A DNA stretch of 64,000 nucleotides from NCBI RefSeq assembly GCF_900176595.1, contig NZ_LT838813.1:744001-808000 (forward strand), written 5' to 3'. Under the pieces are notes generated by a model. It did no database searches and was not told where the DNA came from. It saw only the letters and a list, made by a program, of their open reading frames with translations. Position 1 is the stretch's first letter. Each line of letters starts with the position of its first letter. This DNA is from Aquiflexum balticum DSM 16537 (GTDB lineage Bacteria; Bacteroidota; Bacteroidia; Cytophagales; Cyclobacteriaceae). Positions 46,256-55,456 of this stretch are shown piece after piece. The position numbers and the translations under genes are program-made.

Positions 46256-47450
46256 AACCCTATATTTTATTTTCTGGTTGTTCTTGGCTTATCCGATAGA
46301 AGTCTTTTCACAAAAAGCAATTCTTGACCTTCCTGCCGCCATTGACTCAGCTTTACAAAATAATTTGGGCCTTCGGTCTGCCTACCAAAAATTGGAAGCT
46401 ACCAGGGCAATGGTTCCAATGGGTTTCAATTTGGATAAAACCCAGGTCTTTTACCGACATGACCAAAATGACATTGCCGAAAATGGCTTTTCAAATAAAG
46501 TATTCGGGATAAGCCAAAGCCTACAGTTCCCCACTGTTTATGGCAAACAGCGAAAGGTACTTGAAGACTTGACCATGGTGGAACAACAGCAGTATCTGCT
46601 CACACAAAATCAGATCATCAAGGAAGTCTCCCAGACCTATTACACCATCTTGTATCTTCAAAAACTGGAAGAAAATTACCGCTTTTTGGACAGTCTCTAC
46701 CAACAGTTTTCCATCGCGGCAGATATAAGGTATGAAGTGGGTGAAACCAACTTTCTGGAAAAATTAACGGCCCGAAGCAAAATGCGGGAACTTGCGGTTC
46801 AGCTCGCACAGACCAGCGAAAGCAAAAAACAAGCTTATGTCAGATTGGAGCAATTAATCCAGTCTGGAAGTGAATTTGTAATTCCTGACCAAGTACTTAT
46901 TCCATTGCCAACTATTAATTGGAATATGGAATCTCATCCGGGCATACAGTTTTTTCAGAAGTCTGTTAATTTGAAAGAAGATAATGTCATACTGGAAAAA
47001 CAAAGGCTCCTACCTGACCTCTATGGGGAGTTTTTCCGAGGAACCAATACCGGACCCAACGCAAGAATTTATCCCGGAATCCAACTTGGGGTTTCTATCC
47101 CGCTTTGGTTTGGTGCGCAAAAAGCGAAAATCAATGCCTCTAAATTTGAATTGGCCCAGACAAACCTGGCTGCCAATAATTATACCTTTCAACTCTCCAA
47201 CCGGAGAGAGCAATTGGAAATTGAATTAAAAAAATTCCAAGAGGCCATTTCATTTTATACCCAGGAAGGACAGCAGCTTAGTATGCAATTGATTGCACAG
47301 GGCAATCAAGCCTACAAAAGTGGTGAAATTGACTTCTTTCAATATGTACTTCTGATTGAAAATTCAAGAAATATTGAAGTCGATTACCTTACCAATCTTC
47401 AAGGATATAATATGACCGTGCTGGAAATCAATTACCTGATCAACCCCTAA
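46239..47450 (+). CDS. TolC-family outer-membrane efflux protein
   Basis: This 403-residue protein has a signal peptide (LYFIFWLFLAYPIEVFSQ). The helical-barrel repeats show ALQNNLGLRSAYQKLEATRAM in the first half and SKFELAQTNLAANNYTF with KSGEIDFFQYVLLIENSRNIEVDYL in the second. It overlaps the pump gene by 17 bp and is followed 3 bp later by the adaptor. It should be the outer-membrane channel of the metal efflux complex. It is shorter than E. coli TolC or CusC. Confidence 0.88.
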   Translation: MNLTHKTLYFIFWLFLAYPIEVFSQKAILDLPAAIDSALQNNLGLRSAYQKLEATRAMVPMGFNLDKTQVFYRHDQNDIAENGFSNKVFGISQSLQFPTVYGKQRKVLEDLTMVEQQQYLLTQNQIIKEVSQTYYTILYLQKLEENYRFLDSLYQQFSIAADIRYEVGETNFLEKLTARSKMRELAVQLAQTSESKKQAYVRLEQLIQSGSEFVIPDQVLIPLPTINWNMESHPGIQFFQKSVNLKEDNVILEKQRLLPDLYGEFFRGTNTGPNARIYPGIQLGVSIPLWFGAQKAKINASKFELAQTNLAANNYTFQLSNRREQLEIELKKFQEAISFYTQEGQQLSMQLIAQGNQAYKSGEIDFFQYVLLIENSRNIEVDYLTNLQGYNMTVLEINYLINP

Positions 47451-47453
47451 ATC

Positions 47454-48593
47454 ATGAAAAATTATTCCTACCTCTTCCTTAATTTGGCCCTTTCAACTGC
47501 CATGTTTTCTGCTTGCCAATCAGGTAAAGAGCAATCCATTGAAATTCTTGCTGAAAGGGATACCAATGAAATCATCCTTACACAAGCGCAGTTTGACAAA
47601 GCCGAAATGACCTTGGATCCTTTATCTGAACATATCTTTTCGGATTTTATCCTGACAACAGGGATGGTCAATATTCCTGCTGAGGGCCGCTTTGATGTAA
47701 GCTCTTATTTTGGCGGAAATATCATCCGCTTTGACTTGTTGATAGGCCAAAAGGTTCAAAAAGGACAAGTGCTCTTTACCATAGAGAACCCCGAGTTTGT
47801 ACAAATGCAGCAGGATTATCTGGATGCCATGAGCCAACTTGCTTACCTCAAATCTGACTATGAACGCCAAAAAACCCTTATAGCAGAAAATATTTCTTCT
47901 CAAAAAAGTTTTGGAAAGGCGGAATCCGAATACAAAAGCACCTTGGCTATAACCGAAAGTCTCCGAAAGAAACTTCAATTGGTCAATATCTCTACAAGCG
48001 ATCTTGATCCTGCCAAAATCACCTCCAAAGCAAATATCTATGCGCCCATTTCCGGCTATATTGAATCCATCAAAGTCAATCAAGGAACGTATCTCAATCC
48101 TTCGGATATCGCACTGACAATCATCAACAAAGACCACCTGCATATTGAGCTCAATGTTTTTGAGCAGGATGCCATAGCCTTGGAAATAGGTCAGGCGGTC
48201 ACTTTCTACCTACCGGACAATAAAAGCAGGGAATTCAAGGGTAAAATTTTCCTTATCGGGCAATCGATCAACGAAAAACGTATGCTCAACATTCATGTCC
48301 ATTTGGATAACGAAAAAGAAGGTAACCTACTGGTACCCGGGATGTTTATCGAAGCTAAAATCGGTGTCAAAAGCAGCAAAAATACCGCTTTACCTATTTC
48401 CTCAGTAATCAATTCCAATGATGTGAACTATGTCCTCGTTTTGACCAAAAAAGAAGAGGACCTCTATTATCTTAAAAAAACCAAAGTCGACATAGGATTG
48501 CAGGACGAAGAGATGGTAGAAATACTTTCAGAAAAAGATTTTGCCACAGGAACCCTATTCCTTTCTAAGGGCGGGTTTCAGCTTATCAAATAG
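47454..48593 (+). CDS. RND efflux periplasmic adaptor lipoprotein
   Basis: This 379-residue membrane-fusion protein has a lipoprotein signal (LNLALSTAMFSAC, Cys21). A barrel-sandwich hybrid region (GGNIIRFDLLIGQKVQKGQVLFTIENPEF) is followed by an alpha-hairpin (QDYLDAMSQLAYLKSDYERQKTL) and a second lipoyl half (IYAPISGYIESIKVNQGTYLNPSD), then a beta-barrel (VTFYLPDNKSREFKGKIFLIG). This is the CusB/CzcB order. It links the RND pump to the TolC-like channel. No metal-binding N-terminal extension is seen. Confidence 0.9.
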   Translation: MKNYSYLFLNLALSTAMFSACQSGKEQSIEILAERDTNEIILTQAQFDKAEMTLDPLSEHIFSDFILTTGMVNIPAEGRFDVSSYFGGNIIRFDLLIGQKVQKGQVLFTIENPEFVQMQQDYLDAMSQLAYLKSDYERQKTLIAENISSQKSFGKAESEYKSTLAITESLRKKLQLVNISTSDLDPAKITSKANIYAPISGYIESIKVNQGTYLNPSDIALTIINKDHLHIELNVFEQDAIALEIGQAVTFYLPDNKSREFKGKIFLIGQSINEKRMLNIHVHLDNEKEGNLLVPGMFIEAKIGVKSSKNTALPISSVINSNDVNYVLVLTKKEEDLYYLKKTKVDIGLQDEEMVEILSEKDFATGTLFLSKGGFQLIK

Positions 48594-48617
48594 TCACCAT
48601 ACTAAACCAATACAACT

Positions 48618-49079
48618 ATGAATCCAGCACATCTTCATCTTATTTTCAACCACTTTCCCATTATCATTCCCATCATAGGGTTTCTGGTCATGGTGATTGG
48701 CTTTGCTTTCCGTTCAGAATTACTAAAAAGAGCGGCTTTGGGATTATTTATTTTTGGATCTATTCTTACCCTACCCGCATTCGGAACCGGTGAAGATGCA
48801 GAAGAGGTAATCGAAAATCTCCCCGGCATTGAAGAAAAATATATCGAAATCCATGAAGAGGCGGCAGAAACATTTGCCTACCTTTCTTATGGTTTGGGAG
48901 TTTTATCATTAATAGGTTTTTGGGCCAATTGGAAAGAAAAATCCATGGCCAATTTTCTCTCCCTTTTTGTTTTGTTGTTTGCGGTAGTTGTCCTCTTTTT
49001 TGCCAAAGAAGCCGGTACCACTGGCGGGGAAATCAGCCATCCTGAAATCAGGGAAGGTTTTGTTACCCAAGTGGACTGA
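48618..49079 (+). CDS. Small polytopic membrane protein, DUF2231-like
   Basis: This 153-residue protein has about four helices (FNHFPIIIPIIGFLVMVIGF, LGLFIFGSILTLPAFGTG, AYLSYGLGVLSLIGFW, FLSLFVLLFAVVVLFFAKEAG) and histidines near the start (AHLHLIFNHFP) and end (EISHPEI) that could bind metal or heme. It resembles DUF2231-type proteins. It follows the adaptor gene by 24 bp and ends the efflux operon, so it may be an accessory protein for metal handling. Function unknown. Confidence 0.65.
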   Translation: MNPAHLHLIFNHFPIIIPIIGFLVMVIGFAFRSELLKRAALGLFIFGSILTLPAFGTGEDAEEVIENLPGIEEKYIEIHEEAAETFAYLSYGLGVLSLIGFWANWKEKSMANFLSLFVLLFAVVVLFFAKEAGTTGGEISHPEIREGFVTQVD

Positions 49080-49425
49080 TGGATTATTCCAACTGATTGA
49101 GAGATATGTTTGTGATGACACAACCATTGGCGGGGAATGAAAAATGTTTGTGATGACACAAACATTGGTAACGAGTGGATCCCGTAGGGATCAAATTTGG
49201 GTAGCCCCGAATGAGGAAGGAAACTCGGGGTATAAAGAGAATTGGCGATTCCGGTTTTTGGCCGAAAAAATGGAAAGAATGAAATTAACTTTCCGCCAAA
49301 AACAGGGAAGCGAATTTCCTTTGCGCCCTTTGCGATACCTTCTTTTTCTTTGTGGTAAAAAAAATACCCTGAGGAAATAGATCATAAATGTTTAAATTGA
49401 AATTCTCAAAGATTTTTGGATAAAG
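49080..49425. repeat. Intergenic repeats: two REP-like palindromes and 'tttgcgcc' words
   Basis: Two copies of the palindrome AATGTTTGTG-nnnn-CACAAACATT lie here, one degenerate (49106-49127) and one perfect (49143-49166), each followed by TTGG. Further along are a 'gtggatcccgtagggat' hairpin and 'cctttgcgccctttgcg' words (49317-49335). A reading frame at 49144-49380 crosses these repeats and is not considered a gene. The P-type ATPase starts after the block. Confidence 0.75.
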
Positions 49426-51915
49426 ATGAAATACAAAGGCCTAAGTGATCAGGAAGTAATCGCAAACCGCAAGGCTTTTGGAAGCAATGAAATGGGTGAA
49501 AAAAGCAAAAATCCCATTTGGGGGATTTTGCTTGAGATACTTAAAGAGCCTTTGTTTATCATTTTGATTGCAGCATCTGTCATTTATTTTATCCTTGGTG
49601 AAACTACCGAGGGCATCATTATGCTGGTAGCAATAGGATTGGTTTCCGGCATTTCCATTTTTCAGGAAAACAAAAGCCAAAATGCAGTCAATGCCCTCAA
49701 AAAACTATCCTCCCCCCAAGCAAAAGTCTATCGGAATGGTGAAGTTGTAACCATTCCAACAGGAGAAATCGTCGTCAAGGACCTTATCTTGGTAGAAGAT
49801 GGAAATCTGATTCCCGCTGATGCAAAGATTATCGAAGCACATGATTTTTCAGTCAATGAAAGCATCCTGACAGGGGAATCCTTGTCAGTTTCCAAGGACC
49901 ATCTTTCTGAATCACCATTGATATTTCAGGGCACAATGGTTGACGCAGGCAACTGTGTCGCTGAGGTGCAGGCAATCGGAAAACAAACAGAATTGGGGAA
50001 AATCGGGACAAGTCTAGCGGAGATCGAACAGACCAAAACACCGCTTCAGACCCAAATCAAAAGCTTTGTCAAGTACATGGTCAGCTTTGGTGCCATTGCA
50101 TTTTTGTTGGTTTGGGGAATCAATTACATGATTTCAAAAGACATTCTCAATGCCTTGCTTCAGGGTCTTACCTTGGCCATGTCGATTTTACCGGAAGAAA
50201 TCCCTGTGGCCTTCAGCACTTTTATGGCTTTGGGCGCATACCGCCTTTATAAAAAGAAAGTAATCACCAGAAGCCCCTATACAGTAGAAACTCTTGGTGC
50301 AGCAACTGTCATCTGTACGGATAAGACCGGAACATTGACCGAAAACAGGATGGAGCTCCGCGCCATCTTTGACCTAGGAAAGGGAAGTCTTCAGGATTTT
50401 GCCAAGGATAAGCCTCAATTCAGCACCACCTTGGAATATTCCCTTTGGGCTTCAGAGATCCTCCCTTTTGATCCTATGGAAAAATCCATCCATAATTTTT
50501 ATGAAAAGGTGGCGCCTACCGATGAAAGGAAGACTGCTAAAATGATTCATGAATATCCACTTGGAGGAAAGCCACCAATCATGACCCATATTTTTCAAAA
50601 AGAGAATGGGGAAAAAATCATCGCTGTCAAGGGAAGTATAGAAGCAGTAATAAATCAAAGTAACCTGCCTGAGAAGGTCACTACAAAAGTTTTGGCCCAA
50701 ATGGAAAGGTTCACTTCACAAGGCTATAGGGTCTTGGCTGTAGGTAAGGCAGACCCAAGTATTGAACATTATCCAAAAACCCAACAGGAATTCGAATTTG
50801 AATTTTTGGGACTGTTGGCTTTTTATGATCCTCCTAAGAAAAATATGGCGGGAGTCCTGAATTCATTCTATAAGGCAGGAATAGAAGTAAAAATGATTAC
50901 AGGAGATTATCCCAAAACTGCAGCTGCCATCGCCACTCAGGTTGGATTGAAATCTGATGGAGCCATTATGACCGGAGATGAAGTGATGGCCATGGAAACT
51001 TCTAACCTCCAACAAAAAGCCAAAGAAACCCATGTCTTTGCAAGGATGTTTCCCAAAGCCAAGCTCAAAGTAATCGAAGCCCTCAAGCAAAACGGGGAAG
51101 TGGTCGCCATGACCGGAGATGGGGTGAATGATGGACCCGCACTAAAAGCTGCCCATATTGGTATTGCGATGGGAAAGCGTGGCAGTGAGGTGGCCAAATC
51201 GGCCGCAGCCTTGGTCCTGATGGATGATGACCTTGGGCACATGACGGAAGCGGTCGCACTAGGTAGAAGGATCTACGAAAACCTCAAAAAAGCGATTCAA
51301 TACATCATTTCCATTCATATTCCCATCATTCTGATTGTATTACTGCCCTTGGTATTGGGTTGGGAGTTTACGGTGATTTTCACCCCGATCCATGTGATTT
51401 TTCTCGAATTGATCATGGGACCGACCTGTTCCATTGTATTTGAGAATGAACCGATCGAGCCGGATTCCATGAACAAGCCACCTCGGATCATGTCAAAGAC
51501 TTTCTTTTCATGGTCAGAACTTTCTTTGAGTGTGGTTCAGGGCTTGGCCATTACCGGTGCTTGTTTGGGTTTTGGGTTTTACCTCATGGATTCCGGCCAC
51601 AGCGAAGCAAGTGTCAGGACCTTGATTTTTTCGACCTTGGTCTTCAGCAATATCTTCCTGACCTTGGTGAACAGATCTTTCTATTATTCTGTTTTCAAGA
51701 CTTTGACCTATGAGAATAGACTTGTTCCCTTGATCTTGGGCATTTCCCTCATTCTCTTGGTTTTGATCTTGACGATTCCCGCCATTATGGGGGTATTTGA
51801 TTTCGAGCCTGTAAGTTTCAATAAACTCCTTGCTTCTCTTTTGATTGCTTCCATAGGGGTATTTTGGATAGAGGTTTGGAAATTTTTTCAGCGGAAGAAA
51901 GGAATGAAGTTTTAG
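49426..51915 (+). CDS. Cation-transporting P-type ATPase (P2-like)
   Basis: This 829-residue ATPase has all catalytic signatures: SILTGESLSV (actuator TGES), SILPEEIPVAFSTFMALGAYRL (helix 4), CTDKTGTLTENRM (phosphorylated Asp), KMITGDYPKTAA and MTGDGVNDGPALKAA. The N-terminal Cation_ATPase_N region is YKGLSDQEVIANRKAFGSNEM. Helix 6 reads ELIMGPTCSIVFENEP, lacking the N..D calcium ligands of SERCA-type pumps, so the ion is uncertain. Its place after the efflux operon suggests a metal-related role. Confidence 0.9.
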   Translation: MKYKGLSDQEVIANRKAFGSNEMGEKSKNPIWGILLEILKEPLFIILIAASVIYFILGETTEGIIMLVAIGLVSGISIFQENKSQNAVNALKKLSSPQAKVYRNGEVVTIPTGEIVVKDLILVEDGNLIPADAKIIEAHDFSVNESILTGESLSVSKDHLSESPLIFQGTMVDAGNCVAEVQAIGKQTELGKIGTSLAEIEQTKTPLQTQIKSFVKYMVSFGAIAFLLVWGINYMISKDILNALLQGLTLAMSILPEEIPVAFSTFMALGAYRLYKKKVITRSPYTVETLGAATVICTDKTGTLTENRMELRAIFDLGKGSLQDFAKDKPQFSTTLEYSLWASEILPFDPMEKSIHNFYEKVAPTDERKTAKMIHEYPLGGKPPIMTHIFQKENGEKIIAVKGSIEAVINQSNLPEKVTTKVLAQMERFTSQGYRVLAVGKADPSIEHYPKTQQEFEFEFLGLLAFYDPPKKNMAGVLNSFYKAGIEVKMITGDYPKTAAAIATQVGLKSDGAIMTGDEVMAMETSNLQQKAKETHVFARMFPKAKLKVIEALKQNGEVVAMTGDGVNDGPALKAAHIGIAMGKRGSEVAKSAAALVLMDDDLGHMTEAVALGRRIYENLKKAIQYIISIHIPIILIVLLPLVLGWEFTVIFTPIHVIFLELIMGPTCSIVFENEPIEPDSMNKPPRIMSKTFFSWSELSLSVVQGLAITGACLGFGFYLMDSGHSEASVRTLIFSTLVFSNIFLTLVNRSFYYSVFKTLTYENRLVPLILGISLILLVLILTIPAIMGVFDFEPVSFNKLLASLLIASIGVFWIEVWKFFQRKKGMKF

Positions 51916-51924
51916 AGAAAACTT

Positions 51925-52254
51925 CTAATTGATAATCCGATTTATACGGTCCATTTTACCCTGCACCATCGAATCTACCTTGGAGGAGGTATCGTTAAAT
52001 AAAGAATCCAAGGAGTTAACTTTATCTAATTTTTGGTCAATCAAGGAGTCAAGTGAATTTACTTTATCCAACTCCCGATTGATCATTGAATCCAATGAGC
52101 CCATCTTTTCCAATTCCTCATTCATCAAAGAATCCAATGACTGTGCTTTTTCATTGATCAGATTTACTTTTTCCTGAAACTTCCTCTCCAGATTTTCACA
52201 GGAAGAGCTAAAAAGCAGCAAGAAAAGGAGCGAAAAGATAGTGGAGATTTTCAT
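51925..52254 (-). CDS. Lipoprotein with four 14-residue coiled-coil repeats
   Basis: This 109-residue protein has a lipoprotein signal (IFSLLFLLLFSSSC, Cys19). Residues 39-94 are four tandem 14-residue units, each starting SLDS(L/M): SLDSLMNEELEKMG, SLDSMINRELDKVN, SLDSLIDQKLDKVN and SLDSLFNDTSSKVD. Two heptads per unit suggest a coiled coil, as in small structural lipoproteins of the Lpp type, though there is no homology claim. It lies 9 bp after the P-type ATPase gene, convergent with it. Confidence 0.7.
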   Translation of the reverse strand: MKISTIFSLLFLLLFSSSCENLERKFQEKVNLINEKAQSLDSLMNEELEKMGSLDSMINRELDKVNSLDSLIDQKLDKVNSLDSLFNDTSSKVDSMVQGKMDRINRIIN

Positions 52255-52539
52255 GGTGACAACGTTTGAGGTTTAAAGAGAATATAGATTTGGACTGATT
52301 ACGACTAAAGATCTAATTAGGTTGTAAATCGGAAGTCTTCTATGAAAAATAAATGGAAGTTTATACTATGCTGGCTATATGTTTTCTTTAAAGAAACCCA
52401 AATTGCTTCCCTTGCAGTCAAAGAAATTCAAATAGTTAAACAATAGAGAGTTACCAAAATCCAAGAAATACTAAAAAAATCTCTTCGCCTTTGCCATTGA
52501 TGTTTCTTTTTGTAAATTTTAAACTAAAATTGACATCAT

Positions 52540-54273
52540 ATGAGAACTCATAGCTCTATCCTCTTGCTCTTCTTTTTTTCTGCTTATTTTTTCTTTGCCT
52601 GCACCAAATCTGAAGAAAACGCATCGCTTGAAAATGTCACGCTTTATTACGGGGGTGATATTATTACCATGTCTGGTGACCAACCCCAATATATAGATGC
52701 ACTTGTCGTCAAAGATGGGAAAATCGCTTTTGCCGGTAATTTGGATGCTGCGAAAGAAACATTTCCAAAACCAACTTTAGAAGTTGACCTGAAAGGGAAA
52801 ACCCTACTTCCCGGTTTTATTGATGCACATGGACATATTTTTAACACCGGGATTCAAGCCTTGGCGGCCAATTTATTACCTCCACCTGATGGTCAAGTAA
52901 ATAGCATTCAGTCAGTTTTGGATGTTTTGAATGAATGGAAAGAAAAAAACCAGACAGTCATTGATGAAATTAACTGGATTATCGGTTTTGGATATGATGA
53001 TTCCCAACTCACAGAAAAGCTCCATCCTACTGCCGAAGACCTTGATAAAGTGTCAAAAGACATTCCGGTGATCATTATTCACCAATCCGGACATTTGGCT
53101 TCGATGAATAATAAGGGGCTCCAAATGGTGCGCTATGTTGATGGAATTAAAAACCCGCCCGGAGGCCTGATTCGAAGGATTGAAGGAACCCAAATTCCCA
53201 ATGGAGTCTTGGAAGAAATGGCATTTTTCATTCCCATTTTCAAAATTTTAGGTAGCCTGGATTCAGAAGCCAATCAAAAAATTGCCTTGGCAGGACAGGA
53301 TTTATACATGTCTTTTGGTTTTACCACTGCCCAAGAAGGCCGGGCATCCAAAGATGCCTCAGAAATCCTAAAAAATTTAGCCCAAAAGGACCAAATTGAT
53401 ATTGATATCGCGGTATACCCTGATATCCAATCCCAGATGGAATACCTCAAAGTGGTTGGCGTAAGTGACAACTACCAAAACCACCTGAGAATTGCAGGAG
53501 CGAAAATTTCTCTTGATGGTTCCCCACAAGGAAAAACGGCTTGGCTATCTAAACCTTATAAAATACCCCCAACAGGACAGAATAGTGACTATCGGGGTTA
53601 TCCTGCGATTCAGGAAGATTCAATTGTTTTCTCCTTGATCAATGCATCTTTTGAAAACAAATGGCAAATATTGGCACATTGCAATGGAGATGCTGCTGCT
53701 GACCAATTTATAAGGGCAGTTGAAAATGCCGCATCTCTTTATGGAAATGACGACAGAAGACCCGTTATGATTCATTCCCAAACGGTGACAGATCCGCAAT
53801 TGGATAAAATGAAAGAACTTGGAATGATACCATCTTTTTTTGGCTTGCACACTTTTTATTGGGGCGATTGGCATGTCAATGAAGTTTTGGGAGAAGAGCG
53901 GGGATACCGTATTTCTCCGGCAGGTACGGCACTTCGAAAAGGAATGATTTTCAGTCAGCACCATGATTCCCCGGTGATTTTGCCTAACAGTATTATGATT
54001 CTACATACAGTCGTGAATAGAACAAGCCGTTCGGGACAGGTTATTGGTCCGGAGGAAAGAATAAGTCCCTATGATGCTTTGAGGAGTATTACTACTTGGG
54101 CCGCTTTCCAATACTTTGAGGAAGCAACGAAAGGGACGCTTGAAGTTGGCAAACTTGCAGATCTTGTGATTTTGGATCAAAATCCATTAAAAGTTGAACC
54201 TGCTTCCATTATGGACATTAAAGTGATGGAAACCATCAAAGAAGGAAAATCTGTTTACTTAAAATCAAGTTGA
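52540..54273 (+). CDS. Amidohydrolase-family lipoprotein (YtcJ-like)
   Basis: This 577-residue protein has a lipoprotein signal (LLLFFFSAYFFFAC, Cys21). The metal site begins at LLPGFIDAHGHIFNTG (HxH). Later parts include LAHCNGDAAADQFIRA and MIFSQHHDSPVILPNS (His/Asp) and a C-terminal KLADLVILDQNPLKVEP composite domain, which is the YtcJ/AepA amidohydrolase layout. It should hydrolyse a C-N bond of unknown substrate in the periplasm. Single gene. Confidence 0.88.
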   Translation: MRTHSSILLLFFFSAYFFFACTKSEENASLENVTLYYGGDIITMSGDQPQYIDALVVKDGKIAFAGNLDAAKETFPKPTLEVDLKGKTLLPGFIDAHGHIFNTGIQALAANLLPPPDGQVNSIQSVLDVLNEWKEKNQTVIDEINWIIGFGYDDSQLTEKLHPTAEDLDKVSKDIPVIIIHQSGHLASMNNKGLQMVRYVDGIKNPPGGLIRRIEGTQIPNGVLEEMAFFIPIFKILGSLDSEANQKIALAGQDLYMSFGFTTAQEGRASKDASEILKNLAQKDQIDIDIAVYPDIQSQMEYLKVVGVSDNYQNHLRIAGAKISLDGSPQGKTAWLSKPYKIPPTGQNSDYRGYPAIQEDSIVFSLINASFENKWQILAHCNGDAAADQFIRAVENAASLYGNDDRRPVMIHSQTVTDPQLDKMKELGMIPSFFGLHTFYWGDWHVNEVLGEERGYRISPAGTALRKGMIFSQHHDSPVILPNSIMILHTVVNRTSRSGQVIGPEERISPYDALRSITTWAAFQYFEEATKGTLEVGKLADLVILDQNPLKVEPASIMDIKVMETIKEGKSVYLKSS

Positions 54274-54518
54274 GTTTAAGTCATTTGGGTATTTCAATTT
54301 TCCTTTTTCACTTATGTCAAAAAATATTGCCCATATGGAATTGATCCTGTCATGAAATTCCGATTTTTTTAATCCTTTTGCCTAAACTTTGCGGCCTTTG
54401 AAACAATAAAATATCCGGGAAACTCAGGTTTTAGCTGAATGTGAAGGAGAGTTTTTAAAGGGACAAAAACCGAGAATAAATAAAGAATGATGTTTGGTGT
54501 AGTTGAATTAAATAGGAA

Positions 54519-54595
54519 ATGGAAATACTCCCGACAGCTGTAGGGGATCCGAAAAATAGTATGGCGGAGTTGCAAACTCCGCCCAGTTAAACGCA
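54519..54595. repeat. Hairpin repeat family C (GGCGGAGT), copy 1
   Basis: The core hairpin is GGCGGAGT-TGCAA-ACTCCGCC (54563-54583), preceded by CTCCCGACAGCTG...ATCCGAAAAATAGT. Very similar units occur at 56194-56270 and 58791-58864, and a variant core (GGGTGGAATTGCAAATCCCACCC type) at 58713-58735, with a decayed one near 55092. The 354-bp gap between the amidohydrolase and HigA genes holds nothing else recognisable. Confidence 0.75.
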
Positions 54596-54627
54596 TTTTC
54601 TACACTCATTAGGTGGCAAATCGTTCA

Positions 54628-54984
54628 TTAGTAGTCCGCAATCAATGATTCATAAGGTATATTTAACTTCTCATGAAGATTCCTGATCATTTTGAGTGTG
54701 AGTTTTCTTTTACCACTAAAAATTTCCGATACACGGCTTTTGTAGCCAATAATCTCAGCCAAATCTTTGTTATCCATTCCCATTTGTTCCATTCTAAACT
54801 TTATGGCCTCAAGTGGATCAGGAGCGTCAATAGGATAATGTTCATCTTCATACTTTTCAATCAATATTGATAAAATTTCTGCTTCGTCACCCTCTTCGGA
54901 GTTTGCTGGAGCATGAAATATTTTTTCAAGTCTTTGCAGTGCTTGATTATAGTCTGATTCAGTTTTTATAGCCTTAATTACCAT
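54628..54984 (-). CDS. HigA-like antitoxin with XRE helix-turn-helix (no toxin seen)
   Basis: From ATG 54984 the protein has 118 residues; an upstream start at 55020 adds a hydrophobic tag and is less likely. It has an acidic N-terminal part (SEEGDEAEILSILIEKYEDEHYPIDAPDPLEAIKFRMEQMG), typical of HigA-type antitoxins with COG5499 features, and a C-terminal HTH (NKDLAEIIGYKSRVSEIFSGKRKLTLKMIRNL). The HigB toxin gene should precede it, but the upstream region is repeat DNA with no reading frame. It is an orphan antitoxin or regulator. Confidence 0.72.
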   Translation of the reverse strand: MVIKAIKTESDYNQALQRLEKIFHAPANSEEGDEAEILSILIEKYEDEHYPIDAPDPLEAIKFRMEQMGMDNKDLAEIIGYKSRVSEIFSGKRKLTLKMIRNLHEKLNIPYESLIADY

Positions 54985-55205
54985 AATAATCAATATCAAA
55001 ACTAATAAAAAAGTTACCAAATTGGTAAAGGTTGAGATATTCTTTTTTTAAACAGGTTATTGAATTAGATTTCAAATCCCAAAAAATAAAAGGGTGGAAT
55101 GACAAATCACACTCAACGGAATTGAACTCTAGGTGTAACTTAGGGAAAAAAACGTGGGCAAAAGGACTGAAATTAATTGATCAATTTATGAAATAGAGAC
55201 AAGTT

Positions 55206-55419
55206 CGACCCATTTAGGGTCGTTGGAATTGGGTCGTTATATCATTTATTCACGGGCTGCGGCCCGTGGCTATTGAGAGGTTTGACCCCATTCGGGGTCT
55301 TTTCAAAAATCCGGAAAATAGAATAGAGGACCACGGAGTGGTCCAACTTCTCAATAGCCCCCGGTGGCAACCGGGGGAATCTATGTCAAAAACGGGAGCC
55401 ACAACCCCGAACGGGGTTG
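55206..55419. repeat. Six-hairpin REP-like array, left copy
   Basis: Six short hairpins follow in order: CGACCC/GGGTCG (55206-55222), CACGGGC/GCCCGTG (55251-55268), GACCCC/GGGGTC (55284-55299), GGACCAC/GTGGTCC (55328-55344), CCCCCGG/CCGGGGG (55358-55377) and CAACCCC/GGGGTTG (55402-55419). The same six occur in the same order and orientation at 55966-56179. The array lies just beyond the 3' end of the transposase remnant. It is not coding. Confidence 0.85.
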
Positions 55420-55456
55420 AACTTTTCTCAGAATCAAAATTTAAAATCCGATCTAT

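Noticed and set aside
49144-49380. A 78-codon frame starting in the palindrome before the P-type ATPase
   Set aside because: It crosses several known repeat types and has no motif; the start lies inside the hairpin.
52351-52455. A 34-codon + strand frame in the gap before the amidohydrolase
   Set aside because: It begins with a plausible lysine and hydrophobic run, but it is short, has no clear ribosome-binding site and no conserved feature.
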